A stretch of DNA of 64,000 nt, taken from Incurvaria masculella (taxonomy: Eukaryota; Arthropoda; Insecta; Lepidoptera; Incurvariidae). The notes beneath the pieces were generated by a model, which saw only the letters and a program-made list of their open reading frames with translations, had not been told where the DNA came from and did not search any database. The translations under genes were made by a program, and so were the position numbers. Each line of letters starts with the position of its first letter. Position 1 is the first letter of the stretch. This document shows positions 1-11,895 of this stretch, piece by piece. The stretch covers positions 22,393,021 to 22,457,020 of the forward strand of contig OX335642.1 in NCBI GenBank assembly GCA_946894095.1. Reading direction: 5' to 3'.

Positions 1-54
1 CCATGCCGTATGCAACAGTTCATGACAAATATCATTTTATTTGCAAAGACAATC

Positions 55-140
55 CCCTCCAACTAATATGTTGCCAATTGGAGCAGGCCAGTCCCCACAA
101 ACAGCACCCGTTCACGAGCATCACGCCGGGCACAGCCATT
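55..140. repeat. Dispersed repeat, first of a pair
   Basis: A stretch with GGAGCAGGCCAGTCCCC and CACGAGCATCACGCCGGG recurs almost unchanged at 37727-37802. No coding potential is seen. The rest of 1-660 is AT-rich with no recognisable gene. Confidence 0.7.
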
Positions 141-663
141 ACCTCTTTCAACCATATTTTAGGGAAAGAGATAACCTGAGCCAAGCGTCACCGTAAGCAA
201 GGACCTTTAAGCGATGCACTGCTCCAGTGGCAACACAACACTGTGAAACACTTGCACATTAGGTTTTAATACTATGAGTTTTGTCATAAACTACTACTGT
301 CAGCTGATCACATAGTTACATATCCCTTTAAATGCTACCACCTACAGACAATTAAGAGTATAATGGTTTGAGAGCATCCCTATCAATAAAGTAATAATAG
401 ATTCCTATATGAGATTTTGACCAATACCGAGAAACTAATAATGCTTAACTAAAATAAAATAAAAATAAAATTCGGGTGTATAGAGCCCTCGTCATTATTG
501 ATACGAAATTGTATCAAATCAAAATTGCTTGGTTAGTAATTTCATACTACAAGTAGTACTTATCATAAAAGTAGTAAAGATACAAAATGTATCAGGTGTC
601 AAAAATTATTAAAAATAAAATTAGTCAAAATAGTAATAATAATAGGATACTTTTTGTACCCAG

Positions 664-1032
664 TCAGCAGGCAGTCAAAATCTCAGTAAATTCAAATTTA
701 TCAGCTAGGGCATCTTTAATACAATAGTAAGCCTTATGTGTTAGCAACTTCTTAACCTTAACTTTAAAAGAATTTTCAGATAAATCTCTCACCTCTTTGG
801 GCAATTTATTATAAAATCTAACACTGTTACATATAAAACTCTTAGATGTTTTGACTAATTTATGACTAATTACTTTAACATTGTTCTTGTGTCTTGTGTT
901 ATAGTTATGAACATCACAGTTAAGGGTGAAATCATTTATATGTTTTCTTGCATAGCAGATGTTTTGAAAAACGTAAGCACTTGGTATGGACGGACGGACA
1001 GCGGAGACATAGTAATAGGGTTCCGTTGGCAC
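664..1032 (-). mobile_element. Non-LTR retrotransposon reverse transcriptase, C-terminal fragment
   Basis: The 122-codon frame carries the usual tail of CR1/jockey-like LINE polyproteins: NYNTRHKNN, then a RFYNKLPKEVRDLSENSFK block and a KKLLTHKAYY ending. The upstream catalytic part (the YxDD palm motif) is missing, so this is a 5'-truncated relic. Family assignment rests on motif recognition only. Its N-terminal end overlaps a piece of the GGGTTCCGT repeat at 986-1055. Confidence 0.7.
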
Positions 1033-1055
1033 CCTTAGGGTACGGAACCCTAAAA
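986..1055 (-). repeat. Partial copy of GGGTTCCGTA lepidopteran repeat
   Basis: The segment GGACGGACGGACAGCGGA followed by TAGGGTTCCGTTGGCACCC and TACGGAACCCTAAAA matches one end of the full copies at 11561-11895 and 38717-39052. It is immediately followed (1056-1200) by a piece of the GGAGG-TTCT repeat also seen near 20935, 46200 and 57625. Confidence 0.7.
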
Positions 1056-1331
1056 ATAGGAGGTTCTTAATGCGTCTATATATTTTTTTGTGTATGTTAC
1101 TCTATATCTCCGCAAACTGTCAACCGATTTTAATATATTTTTTTCTCATTACTAGTGTATATCTCAGAGGCGGTCCTTTCATATTTTTTTCTTCTCTTAC
1201 GAATTCCCTTAGTCCGGTGCTAATCTCGTACTAAGTTTTGACTGGTTTTCTCTGAATACGACTGCATATGCTTTATCAAATGAGCCGGGCTATTGCCAAT
1301 GCCTGCGAGCTTAACACTTCTCTTCTTCCAG

Positions 1332-1499
1332 GTGCCCAGAGTTCCAGACGGGCACCGTGTCCCGCGCGTCCCCCCCGCGCGCCTCACCACCCCGCGCGCG
1401 TCGCCGCACGCGCCGCCGCCGCCGCGCCGCCGACTGGGAAAGGCTGCGCTTCATCAGATTCGGCTGAACAAACCCCTTCTTACAATAATGTTTTCTTAG
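1332..1499 (+). other. GC-rich candidate terminal exon
   Basis: A strong acceptor (CTTCTCTTCTTCCAG) at 1331 opens onto a very GC-rich block of about 110 bp in otherwise AT-rich DNA. The frame from the acceptor runs about 55 codons to TAG at 1499 and is rich in Pro, Arg and Ala (PHAPPPPRRRLGK). A second frame is also open further, so the frame is uncertain. It could be the last exon of a gene lying left of the window, or only a GC-rich repeat unit. I recognise no domain. Confidence 0.25.
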
Positions 1500-1639
1500 G
1501 TGCATTCAGGCCAGCAAGCAAGAAAGGAGGGTAGCGGAAATCAAAACTCATTCGTGTGGCGGCACCGTGGCCACGAGTTAGTGGAAAAGCACTGACTGTT
1601 GTTAGTTTTATTACGAATCCGGCATGCGCATCATCGCGG

Positions 1640-2036
1640 CTTCGTAGCTCAGGGGCGGGTGGAATTGCCTTCAATCCCACAGGTCTGGGTTCAAGTCCCC
1701 GGCACCTTCATGCGCCACTTTACGTTTCTTTCTGTGTTGGATTAGTGTACCTATTTCGTTACGAATGCGAGCTGTTCTATGGTTCGGAATCCGTGTAAAA
1801 CTGTGCTCTACTTCCCCTACTAGGTGGTAAGGTATAGCCCGCCCTGGTTATAATCACATTAGACTAGTCGACGCAACAATAAAAAATGGTCTATTTTCTA
1901 TATAGTTAAACGTGCTGCCGTGCCATAAATGGAAGACCCCAGCATGGCACCTAATTACATACTTCGAGAATGCGGCGTTTTGGGCTACTGTAATTGTGGA
2001 TATAATATTAGTCATCTATGTCCAGACACGTAAAAA
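1640..2036 (+). mobile_element. tRNA-derived SINE
   Basis: It begins with an A-box-like segment (TTCGTAGCTCAGGGGCGGG) and a B-box-like GGTTCAAGTCC. The tRNA-unrelated body contains GTGTAAAACTG, CTACTAGGTGGTAAGG, GCATGGCACCTAATT and ATGTCCAGACACGTAAAAAAA. The same body recurs at 9205, 14203, 22126, 24845 (minus), 30062-30545 (minus), 37845 (minus) and 47835, so this is an abundant SINE family rather than a tRNA gene. Confidence 0.8.
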
Positions 2037-3004
2037 AATCGAATGTTCGTTGCACTAAATAGCTTCCCGTAATGAGCGAATTCGTAAGCAAGCTTACTCT
2101 CCGGCGCGCTACCGCCATTGTATGTCGGTCGTTGCTCACGTCCTTCCTTCCTCGCTGATTCAGGCTGTTAAGTATACTTTGTACTGACGGTGATTTACAC
2201 GCAATATTTAACCAGGAAATGTGAATTTTATTTGTAATCCAGCTTGTGCATTATACAATTTTGTGATTTCCGTGCCCATGATGCTACGAATATTTTTTTT
2301 AAAGTGTTCCAAATAAGGTTTTTGAAGAAAACATGATCTTTATTTAAAAAATAATACCAAAAAATATAGAAAAAATCATAAACTTTCAGAATTGAACTAC
2401 CACATCCCACAACTCTTAGTTGAATGTTTCGTTGGCCCCAGATGAAAATAATATGTGAATTATAATAAATTAGTGACTTATAGATGTATTTTATCTTTCT
2501 AAGGCTCACATTTATAAAAAGCAATTCTTTAAAAAAAATATATTTTTATGTAAAGTTAGGTTTGTAGCATGATTTACGAATATATTTCTCTTAAGTACAT
2601 ATATGCCAACTGTTTTGATTGTGCAGAGAAGAAAAGGAGACACAAATAACTCACAGAGTCGCTATTTTAACTTTCACTTATGCAAAATTATTCTTTCAAT
2701 AATCAATAATACATAGCGTCTTTTTCGCATGTTAGATATTAAATAATGACATTTAATAAAAGATCAAAATATATTCCACGTATGTTAAAAACACTTTTAC
2801 ATTGCTTTTAAAGGTAGACGTCGCTTTTAACATCCGAACCTATTTTAATACAAAAAGGAAAAGTAATTAACTTTGAACATCTAATTAATGGTTTATAATT
2901 CTATGATTATTGCGGTAATTTTTATCCATTATTTCAGTTTGATTGGTTAAACCTATATTTCAAAATTAAAACGTTACTTGTTTTCGATGCATATGTAGCA
3001 TGTG

Positions 3005-3215
3005 TCCAACCCTCCGGGAAGACACTGTAATGGTACTTTAGTGCCCGTGCAAGTACGTATACTTGACGGAGGAATGAAATCGCAATAAGGAAGTAAAGTT
3101 TGCGATGCCTCCGTCGTCTCTGTCTACACCTCCGGGGTGACGGCGTAACGGTAAGCTAGTGTCCGTGGATGCACGAGAAATGAAAGACATCGCAAGAAGT
3201 AATAAAATGGTTTTG
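3005..3215. repeat. Imperfect tandem duplication, about 125 bp period
   Basis: Two similar units each carry CCTCCGGGAAGACACTG- or CCTCCGGGGTGACGGCG-like starts, a TAGTGCCCGTG- or TAGTGTCCGTG-like middle, and an ATCGCAA-AAG-AGTAA end. No gene is seen in 2037-3348 apart from this. Confidence 0.5.
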
Positions 3216-3348
3216 GTTGTGTAGCCTGTGGACAACATAACTTCACAATTTGCTAACATTCGATTCCATCCCCCATCTAATTTGCTTATGGCTGGATATA
3301 CCTGGAAATCTGGAAAATATGATTTTATAAACATTTGAATATCGATTC

Positions 3349-3695
3349 ATAAGAGGATAACGAAGTGATCGAGTTCTATACAATAGCTCGTGCCTGTTTA
3401 AGTCAGTCAAATAAAAAAAAATCTGGAAAATTTGCACATTAACTTAGAGCTACGTCCATACGTTTTGAATTTTTTGATTACTTATCTAATGTTCATGATA
3501 AAAGCCTCTAAAGATTTATATGAAAATATTTAAAGGCGTATATCATGGCCATAAGTTAAATTATCAAAAAATACGGAAGTAGTTCTCATTGGATTAATTT
3601 GATGTCCAAATTTTCAGAAAAAATATTTCTTAATTTTACTGAGGAAATAGGAACGCGCCGTTGTATGGAACCCGATCACCTCATTATCCTCTTAA
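3349..3695. mobile_element. TTAA-flanked MITE, family 2, copy 1
   Basis: Terminal inverted repeats of about 30 bp: the left end AAGAGGATAACGAAGTGATC mirrors the right end GATCACCTCATTATCCTCTT. The interior is AT-rich and non-coding. The right flank is TTAA and the left flank is ATAA (one mutation). A second copy at 18060-18414 has intact TTAA on both sides. The right TTAA is shared with the family 1 element that starts at 3692. Confidence 0.8.
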
Positions 3696-4241
3696 GGTGG
3701 CCCAACCCGCTCATCTCCCCATACAAAAGGGGAAAGAAGATCACGCCCATATTTCTTGTCAGAGATCCAAAATTTTGCTCAAAATAGCTTTATTTGATCG
3801 AGCTAGATGTCTGATGACCATTGGCATTGTAAAATTGTGTTTGGTTTCTAAGTTATAAGGTCCGAAAGTTCGAATTTTTCGCGAGTTTTATATAATAACT
3901 TTGGAGGTGGATTACGCAATGATAAAGTAAGAACATCGTAAAAAGATTAGTCATCAGACATAGCTTATTTAATCAAGATTTATGATCTATTTGGTTTTTG
4001 TTAGATTTTTGACTACAGCGGTCGTGGTTTACTTTTAGCTGTAAGTCGTTTTGAAATTCAAATTTTCGTAAATCTTACCAATTTATACACTATGCACATT
4101 TTCTTTTTTGTGGACATGTTGCATCTTCCTCATCACGAAGCCTGTCTTACTCTTTGAAACAGAGCAGGTCCCAGAGCGTAACAGCACGGTTTTGTACCGT
4201 GCCCGCGAATGAGTTGGGCCCGCCGGGTTGGGCCACCTTAA
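3692..4241 (-). mobile_element. TTAA-flanked MITE, family 1, copy 1
   Basis: A 550 bp element bounded by TTAA, with inverted ends GGTGGCCCAACCCGC and GCGGGTTGGGCCACC-like. Inside are the landmarks GGGGAAAGAAGATCACGCCC and ACAGCACGGTTTTGTACCGTG. Three more copies lie at 23436, 56656 and 58768, all in the opposite orientation to this one. No transposase is present, so it is non-autonomous. TTAA target use suggests mobilisation by a piggyBac-type transposase, which is inference. Confidence 0.9.
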
Positions 4242-4468
4242 GGAGTAAACTCCAAAAGTGATTGAATGGTTATATTGGGTGAGGCTGTTCTATTTGATTT
4301 ATGGCTCGCGTTGGTATCGTACCACACGCGGCGTCTTGCGCTGAGAATTGAATTCTGTCATCCGTAATTGGAAGCCGCGCTGCGCAGATGCGTTATCCTG
4401 TTTCCTTATTTCAGCGGCAACACGGGATAAGGAAAACTAAACGTGTCTCATTCTAGCACAAAGCTTAC

Positions 4469-4631
4469 GTTTTACATATTGCATTTGTTTGCGTTGTGCA
4501 AGACGTCACCGACCCCTGGAGAAATGTTCCACCGCTGGCTTGGTCTAAGCTCCGACACAATGAGAAGCATTCGTTATCCATGTCACACATGTACAGATCA
4601 CCACAGCTAATTGGAACCGAACACCCAACAC
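4469..4631 (-). CDS. Candidate exon of an unknown Cys-rich (probably secreted) protein
   Basis: On the minus strand a textbook acceptor (AATTTTCCCTGCTGCCCAG) precedes 163 nt of open frame that ends at a good donor (AAAAC|GTAAGC). It enters in phase 1 and leaves in phase 2. The encoded 54 residues contain seven cysteines in a regular layout: GCSVPISCGDLYMCDMDNEC, then SLC, SCTTQTNAIC. That density is typical of disulfide-rich extracellular proteins. I do not recognise the family. No upstream exon was found between it and OR gene A (last exon 5269-5325), and no downstream exon was identified at lower coordinates, where MITEs occupy 3349-4241. It could be a stranded exon of a larger gene, a pseudogene remnant, or a chance frame. 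The splice sites on both sides argue against chance. Confidence 0.4.
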
Positions 4632-5268
4632 CTGGGCAGCAGGGAAAATTTTTAACCATGTCTAGGTTCAACCACTAGGGTTCTTTTTTTTTGCCGGCAT
4701 CTGTAATAAGCCGTTTATAACTCCGTTATAAACCTTTTATGCTTTTTTTCGGTTGCTAATTACTCAGCTTTATAAGCGAATTGTAGTAGATCACCTTCAG
4801 ACAGTCGTGGACGGGTGACTTTGTTTTATTAGATTGTTTCGTGAACTGAATATAAAACTATTAAGTAAGTATTCAAACTCATTAAAAAAAAGTCGTTTAT
4901 TCATACATAATCATAAAATAAGTCGTTTCAAATATTTTAAGACAACGTTCTTTTTAAGAATGGATTTTGTTTCCGATTTTCAATAAACCCTCCAAAGACT
5001 ATAGACTCATTGCAATTACACCATGTACTCACCACTAATTCAATAATCGTTTACGAAAGAACCAAGGGTCCAATGTCATCAAAATTAATTAAAATGAAAC
5101 ACTATCTATATACTTAAATTGTATTGCATTATATGAGTTGCATGTACTGACCAAGTTTTAGAAACAAAAAGCAAATTTAAAAGTTATATTGACAGATGAC
5201 GTCGAACTGGTAAATACGTAGTTTATTTTCTCACAGGTATTTTTTTCGTACACATCCATTTCAACACT

Positions 5269-8200
5269 TTATTTCTCTGACACAGTTCTTAGTAGTGTAA
5301 AGTAAGAAACGGCTGTTTTTGCTATCTGTAAAAAAACGTAGATGAGTTGATATTAACGGCCTCTTTAACAATGCTTAGCGTTCGGCAAATGTTTCCATAT
5401 ATGATGTAATCAATATAAATAATAAATAGGCCACTTAAATGCTTAGGTTTTGACATTTTTTTAATTTGAGATGGATTTAGTAAATTTTATTTGCTACTTA
5501 CAGCCCCAAAAGTATAATAAGAGAGATCGATGGAGCCCCAAATGTACATGGTGATCGGTCTCTGGACCACCGCCTGAAATATCGTGACGCAGGAGCGGTA
5601 TCTCCGGCCATGCTTCCACCATTGTCCAACCACGCTCTCTCGCAATCTCTCCGACTGAAGCAGAAGTCGGTCAAAGTATTAATTTCTGATGAGCGATAAA
5701 TAGTTGTGCTAATAATTAATTCTGACTTTTTCTTCTCATGTCATAAAAAGTCATAGGTTTTATAGAAAATAATAATATTTAAAGTGCATGGTTAACAAAA
5801 TACAGGTAAAGATAGCTGCGCTCAAATTTCAATGGTGCTCAGAAGATCCAAATCCACATGACCTCGCGTTGCCACGCTTAGCACCATACCAATGGATATG
5901 CGAACTATTACAGAGCTATCGAGCTATTTTAAATTGCGTTTAAGCAAACCCCCAGTTTATAGGTATGAGGAAAGGCACAAAGCCAACAGTATATTTTGGA
6001 TCCCCAACGATACAACGCCGTCTATACAGCGGCGCTGTATATACTTCAAGGGCGATGTCTACGTTTTGTGAACAAATACTAATCCAAACAAGAACGGCTT
6101 CCATTTCTGTTCAGATTGTATAGAATTATCCCACACTAATGGAATTTTCGTAAAACAAAATTACCTAATAAAATAAGACAACCAATGCAAAGCCCTCGGC
6201 GGAATAAATTGACCTCGAAATGTTCTACCATAAAGTCACTATGCAGAGATGAAATGGTATCACCAACTGACAAACATTAATTGTATCTGAAAATGTGTAA
6301 TCTAATAAATACATTTATTTCACTCTTACGTAAATCGTAATACTTTGTCGAATAAACTGATACATTCGTTAAACTCGGAACTATTATTTATTAGGTAGGT
6401 AGCATACATTCCGGAACGGTATCATGCTTAAAGACAGCTAACATTTATTTTTTTGGTGAATATATTGCCCCACAGAACAGGATATTCGCAAGTGAATCCA
6501 ACAAGCATTCTAGTAGTACCTGTGATCATCGGTAAATGTTTAAGTTTATTTAAAATTCGTTATCATTTACAACCAACCTCGTCCATCAGGTTCTGTCCGA
6601 TTGTGCAGTATACCGCAATTTGTACGGTTGCAGTTATCTCGTATAAAACATATAGAAATAATGCGGACAGGTGCGCCTGTAAATTTAAGACAAGAAATGA
6701 CAGCAAAAGTCAACTCATTTGAAATTGTATACATTAAGAATTGGATTAGTAAAAATACAGTAATTTTCCAAAACATCGATCTTACCTCAGATGTTGCCAG
6801 CATAAACATACATAAGCACATGATGCTAGATGAACAGATGGCTTGCACAACGAAGAATGGCTTGTAAATTGAATTCAGCCTCTTGCAATACCTGCAATAT
6901 TTAATTTTTTATATCAGATTACATATTTCAACTCACCAAAGTATTACCTTGGATTGTAGCTATGAAATCAAAATATGAAGCTCACAAAACTGTTGACCAC
7001 ATGGAAGACGGTGGATTTGAGGTCACAAACTGTTCCTACGAAACGGTAACGAGCTCAATTACCAAGCCTGTTTCCGTGAAAGCTTTTATGATACCTATAG
7101 GTACAAAAGGGTCCTCAGCATGTCATCCTACACTTGTTGTACCTAGTAATGATACACATATGCTTCGAAATAAGTTCTCAAATTATTCTAACCTAACAAT
7201 ATGCGATATTGAGGCCAGGAAATGTTACTTGATTGCAACATTTTCTGTCGGAGAATATTTACCACTTCAATTGTGCGTAGTTATGTGCGCAGTTGGCAAG
7301 TACAGTAGTGCTGTCTCTTTCCCATTCAAGACTGCCCCGCTCTCTCACTTCGGCCACAAGCTCATCAGAGTTTGACATGATGAAGCCAATGATCTTTATC
7401 TGACGGATGATGTGACTCATCAGGAGAACGAACAGACAGTCTAGTCCAACGTATGCTTGAACAAAATAAAAATATTTCTCAAGTTGTAGTAGAAGAGAGT
7501 TTTTTCTAAAATTGGTCTGGTGAGAAAGAGGCAGCGAGTATATAAGGACGGGAGTAGCAATCGAATGTCATCCGTATGGCGGTGGCGTAGCCACGAGTTA
7601 GTGGAAAACATCTAGAACGTACGAACTCTTAGTTCGCGTACTAATTCGGGACGGGATTCTTTCGTTCTTAACGTGTTCTTTTAGAACTCAAGAAAATAAG
7701 TAGTAAGCGAATTTAAAATTGAATTCACTCGCCGGCAGTTAAGATTTTGCAAGTAAAACTGGCTACGCCGCCGCCATTCAAGATAGTTTATGTTACTCCT
7801 TCCATGCTCGCTGGTCAAAGCTATTTCTAATCGTCCGCTTTTACAAAGCACTAGCACGAATACATCGATTATCAACTTTATCTTTGATGTAATACCCCTT
7901 CAAGTAGGTCAATGTATATGCGTATCAAATCATTCCGTAGTAAGGTTCTGAATTTCGGTTGAATAATATTAAATAAACTCACCGCATGGGCTAAAGATTC
8001 CCAAGTAAGCGTGGACCATGTAGGTGATTTGGTATTGTGGTGTTGTTCTGTCATTCCACGGCGATAGGATGGTAAGAGCTTAAATAATGATAAGAAAATT
8101 ATGACATGAATAAATCAATATTTCATTTTCAGTTACCAAATTCTAATACTAATTTATGTAGTCACTGGAAACATTATCACGTTTACAGCAATACAAGAGT

Positions 8201-9040
8201 GGGTCCATAATATTGAAACCATAGCTTTTTAATTTGTTAGTTACATGTCAAGTAGTAGAATCTGTGATTATTGATCATGCATGTATAAAAATATTTATGC
8301 ATGTAGAGAAACTTATCACACCGTATAGTGCTCTATCATCTCTGCCTACCCATCCGGGGAACCTACGTGGTATGTATGTAATAATAAATACCAACAAGAA
8401 GAATAACAGTTAAATACCTATAATTTTAAATACAACATTTTAAACGCTTTTCCATATGTCTCTTCATACATATTTTAGAGTCAGATAAAGTTTGAAAATA
8501 CTTACGGAGTTCTTTATAATGAGTATCAGGATGAATGAGGCCGAGAACCAATGGTTTAACATCAAATATAATACCAGCGCTAAATGCAGATGCGCCATAA
8601 GCAAGTAAGCAATAACTGATTGTGTTCATTAAGGTTGATTTTGTTTTCTCAACCAATTCTTTGAGTTCAACCGCTTTCGGTGTTGAACATTTATTTTTGA
8701 TCACCCATGATACTATTTGAATGTTCTTTTCAAAGTCTTCAAATAAGAACACATCAATAATGTCTTTGAATTCACTCCGATGAACCATATGGCATAAGAG
8801 CTTAACAAATAATATATCAAAAGTAAGATTTATGAGCACAGCTTCGGCCAAGATAACAAAGTTGTCTGCGTTTGCAACAATATAAGCAAGTTCTCCTATA
8901 ATAATTATTCCAAGAAAAATTATAGCGCCTAATTGTAAAATATACTTAAAGAGATGAAAATTATTCTTTTGTCCATTTAAATAGCTTATACCGACGTAAA
9001 CAAGGATTATGTTAATCACTTTGATGGGATCGAAGTGCAT
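5269..9040 (-). CDS. Odorant receptor, gene A of the cluster (7 exons, complete)
   Basis: Exons on the minus strand: 8506-9040, 7983-8078, 7263-7455, 6786-6891, 6578-6676, 5502-5654, 5269-5325. Together they encode 412 residues. The product is an insect 7tm_6 odorant receptor, an inverted seven-pass channel subunit that works with Orco in sensory neurons (family knowledge). Family marks seen: exon 1 with start MHFDPIKVINIILVYVGISY aligning with the starts of B, C and D, GQWWKHGRR in exon 6, and the C-terminal block AKTAVSYFTLLRT. In-frame ATGs at 9091 and 9115 exist, but 9040 gives the same 535 nt first exon as the paralogues. Exon 5 is 99 nt, three codons shorter than in B-D, and its donor is GTTGGT. 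AATAAA overlaps the stop codon. It is the most divergent member. Introns are compact (109-923 bp) and I saw no repeat in them. Confidence 0.93.
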
Positions 9041-9204
9041 TTTGAAAAACGTCTTTTCAGGAAAAGGAACTAAAGGAAAATGCATTGACATGAAATATTT
9101 GATATCAAAATGCAAAAGCTAGGACAAACTTGAGTTCTGCTACTATATCAAGTTCCGGTACACTGAAATACAATCGAGTACACAGACATCATTTATAGTA
9201 AAAT

Positions 9205-9365
9205 CATTAAAACTCAGTCTCATATATCACAATCGAGAGATCATTGGTTCGATCCCGCCTCTGCAAATACACAACTTTCTTTATTTTTTTGATTTCTATA
9301 ATCGTGTTTCGTCACGCATGCAAGCTGCTCCTTGATTCAGAATCCATGTAAAACTGGTTAAGTAG
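9205..9365 (+). mobile_element. SINE fragment upstream of OR gene A
   Basis: A B-box-like GGTTCGATCCC, then CAACTTTCTTTATTTT and AATCCATGTAAAACTGG, matches the head of the SINE at 1640. The remainder of 9366-10230 is AT-rich with no gene seen. Confidence 0.6.
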
Positions 9366-10230
9366 TAAATCTTAATGAATGTGTCAAGGACATATAATGA
9401 ATAAAATAACTAAAAATAACAATATTCAGCTAAATATAGTTTGAGATTATAAAAGTCTGCATAATCATGTTCACTTAAACTGGCTACTGTAAATATTTAT
9501 TCTTTCATTTCTTTTTATTCATTTACTTGTTTTTCCGTCTTAACAAATCTTAAATATAATTCGCAGAAACTTTCTTACCTCATATTTTTCCTCTGCAAGG
9601 ACAATTATTGGCCTTGAAAATGTAATATATGAAAACGTAAAATCACTGTGAACCTAAATTAACTTACTTTTTTGTTTCAATGTACCAGCGCTTGTTGTAT
9701 TAAACCAATACCGCTTTCATTTAAATTTAACTAAAAAGTTAACGGGTGGTAATTACAAGTTTTGCCCTAATTAGAACTTCTCACGTTAACTAAATGTTAA
9801 AGGAAAAGCCACTTAAGCTCGTTTAAAAATGTACGGATGTCACTAAATTATTGGCTTTTAACTACAGTATGTACAGAAGTTTTAGTAACTTGGAGAAATA
9901 GCTTAAAAAAAAATATATAAGGGTAAATTATCACAAGGTCGATATCAAAATTAACGAAGGATTCGCTAATGTTTCTCACCGCGGATTAATCCAGTACCGT
10001 AATGGTGTTAGAAGGGATTCTTTTGAAATTTCATCTCTAAAAGGGTGAACCGATTTGGAAAAGTTTGAATGTAGAAAAAAGTATTATTATTTGTCCTGTA
10101 TGCATTCCTAAACCATTAATCTGGTTGCTATGAAGGTGTGGAGAGTTGCTGTGCACAAATCTGCGAAGTATTGTGACCATATTTTAAAAGGATTTGCTCG
10201 GGAGAATAATAGACCGGGGTAGATACGGTT

Positions 10231-11030
10231 TGAGAAGCACATGACATCCGAAATGATTTTTTTTTTTCTCAGAAATATATAATTTCATGTTCATATGCTT
10301 ACATTAAGTTTGCAACATTTAGCGGGGCCCGAAAGATAGAAAAAAAAATTTAAATGTATTAAAAAATATATATCTCCTATACAAATATTTAGAAACGGTA
10401 TTAAAAAAAAATTATATGTTAAGTCTTTTAAGGCGTAATGTAACTGTGAATTTGCAACAATTTTGTAATTACGGAAATGTATTTACAAAAATGTTTTAAC
10501 TAAAAAAACTCTATGCCGCGAACCTAACTTGCTATTGCTATATTTCTTTCTAGAATATGTAAAAGCAAATTAAATTCTTTAGAAACTATACAACGAAAGA
10601 TTTTATACGTATTTCGAATTTTTTGTTTAGCTTTTGTGTGAATGTAAACATTATAAATGAAAAAAAATGAGCTTCTAATATTTGCAACATTTTACAAATT
10701 TCACAGAATATAGAGTTTGCGGTCAGTTTCTAATTTCAGAAAATAAAATAGAATTTTCATTATTTGCTTTGCAGATATTAAATATTACAGATATTAAAAG
10801 TACAAAAAAAAATTTACACAGTTCCGTAAATAAGAAATTGTTGCAAATTCACAGTAATATTACACCTAAAATTTGCTAACATATAACATTTCTAAATATT
10901 TGTTTAGGAGATATTTTATTTCTATCTTCCGGACCCCCCAAAATGTTGCAAACTTAATGTACACACGTCCACATGAAATACTACGTTTATGAGAAAAAAA
11001 AATGTATTTCGGATTTAATGTTTTTCTAAG
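10231..11030. repeat. Long imperfect palindrome, about 800 bp
   Basis: The left arm (CATCCGAAATGATTT, later ACATTAAGTTTGCAACATTT and TGTGAATTTGCAACAATTT) is repeated in reverse complement in the right arm (AAATTGTTGCAAATTCACA, AATGTTGCAAACTTAATGT, AAATGTATTTCGGAT). Arms are roughly 250-380 bp with mismatches, and the centre is AT-rich. This looks like a foldback or MITE-type element. No target duplication was established. Confidence 0.7.
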
Positions 11031-11560
11031 TGGTGATTTAAGGTTAAAGTTCCTGGAGTATAACTCCTCCTCCAGCCTACTACAATAACAAGGTTTTCAC
11101 AAAGATCACTGCAAGGGCTCGGGACAAGGATTGATTGTGCTCTGAATGCCCGTATTGGAATAATAAAGTGGTCAAGCATTATTTTAAATAAAAAAGTCTT
11201 CTATGGTGCTAGAAATGCCTGTCTGCCTGGTGAAATAAAAAAATTGGTTGATATTATAATTTAACTAGTTAGAATAAACATTTCCCCTGACACTACACAA
11301 ACATACCTCGCCATAAATATTTACCTAACACCTCTTCCTCCTCTTATACATCCACTCGGATTGGCATGACTGTATTCAGCCTACCACAGCGTTCACCTTT
11401 TTTATTTTATCAATTCTATATCGAATCGCCTACTATTCAGAATTCAGTTCTTTTGTAACCTGCAGTTATTTTATTAACTTGTTCATCCATAACATCCAAT
11501 AATGTCTAATCTCACGTTACTAAAATACATAACCATGTAAATGTCTGTTTGTTTGATGAT

Positions 11561-11895
11561 TTTTAGGGATCCGTACTCAAAGGGTGCCAAACGGAACCCT
11601 ATTACTAAGCCTCCTCTGTCCGTTCATCCGTCTTTTAATCTGTCCGTCCGTGCGTTCGTCCGTCCGTCCGTCTGTCACAAGGCTGTATCTCATGACCCGT
11701 AATAGGTAGACAGCTGAAACTTTCACAGAGTGTGTATTTCTGTTGCCGCTATACCGACAAATTAGAAATAAAAATATTAAAATTAAAGTAATATATGTGA
11801 TATAAACATATCACAACAAACGTGATTTATTTCGGTCCAATCTTGTGTAATGGTACGGAGCCCATCGTGTGCGAGTCCGACTTGGGCGGTTTTTA
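11561..11895 (+). repeat. Full copy of GGGTTCCGTA lepidopteran repeat
   Basis: Starts at TTTTTAGGGATCCGTACTCA, runs through CGTCCGTCCGTCCGTCTGTC, the line GTGTATTTCTGTTGCCGCTA, and ends TACGGAGCCCATCGTGTGCG followed by AGTCCGAC and GGGCGG. This is one of the commonest interspersed repeats of lepidopteran genomes. Other copies here are at 986, 38717, 48843, 63745 and a stub near 35340. No gene is seen in 11896-12652. Confidence 0.85.

Noticed and set aside
3661..3858. Frames with HLPIQKGKEDHAHISCQRSK recurring at four places
   Set aside because: They lie inside the family 1 MITE copies. The peptide recurs because the DNA repeats, and none has a transposase motif.
6962..7375. 137-codon plus-strand frame
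   Set aside because: It is the reverse of OR gene A exon 3 and its introns; the minus-strand exon explains the openness.
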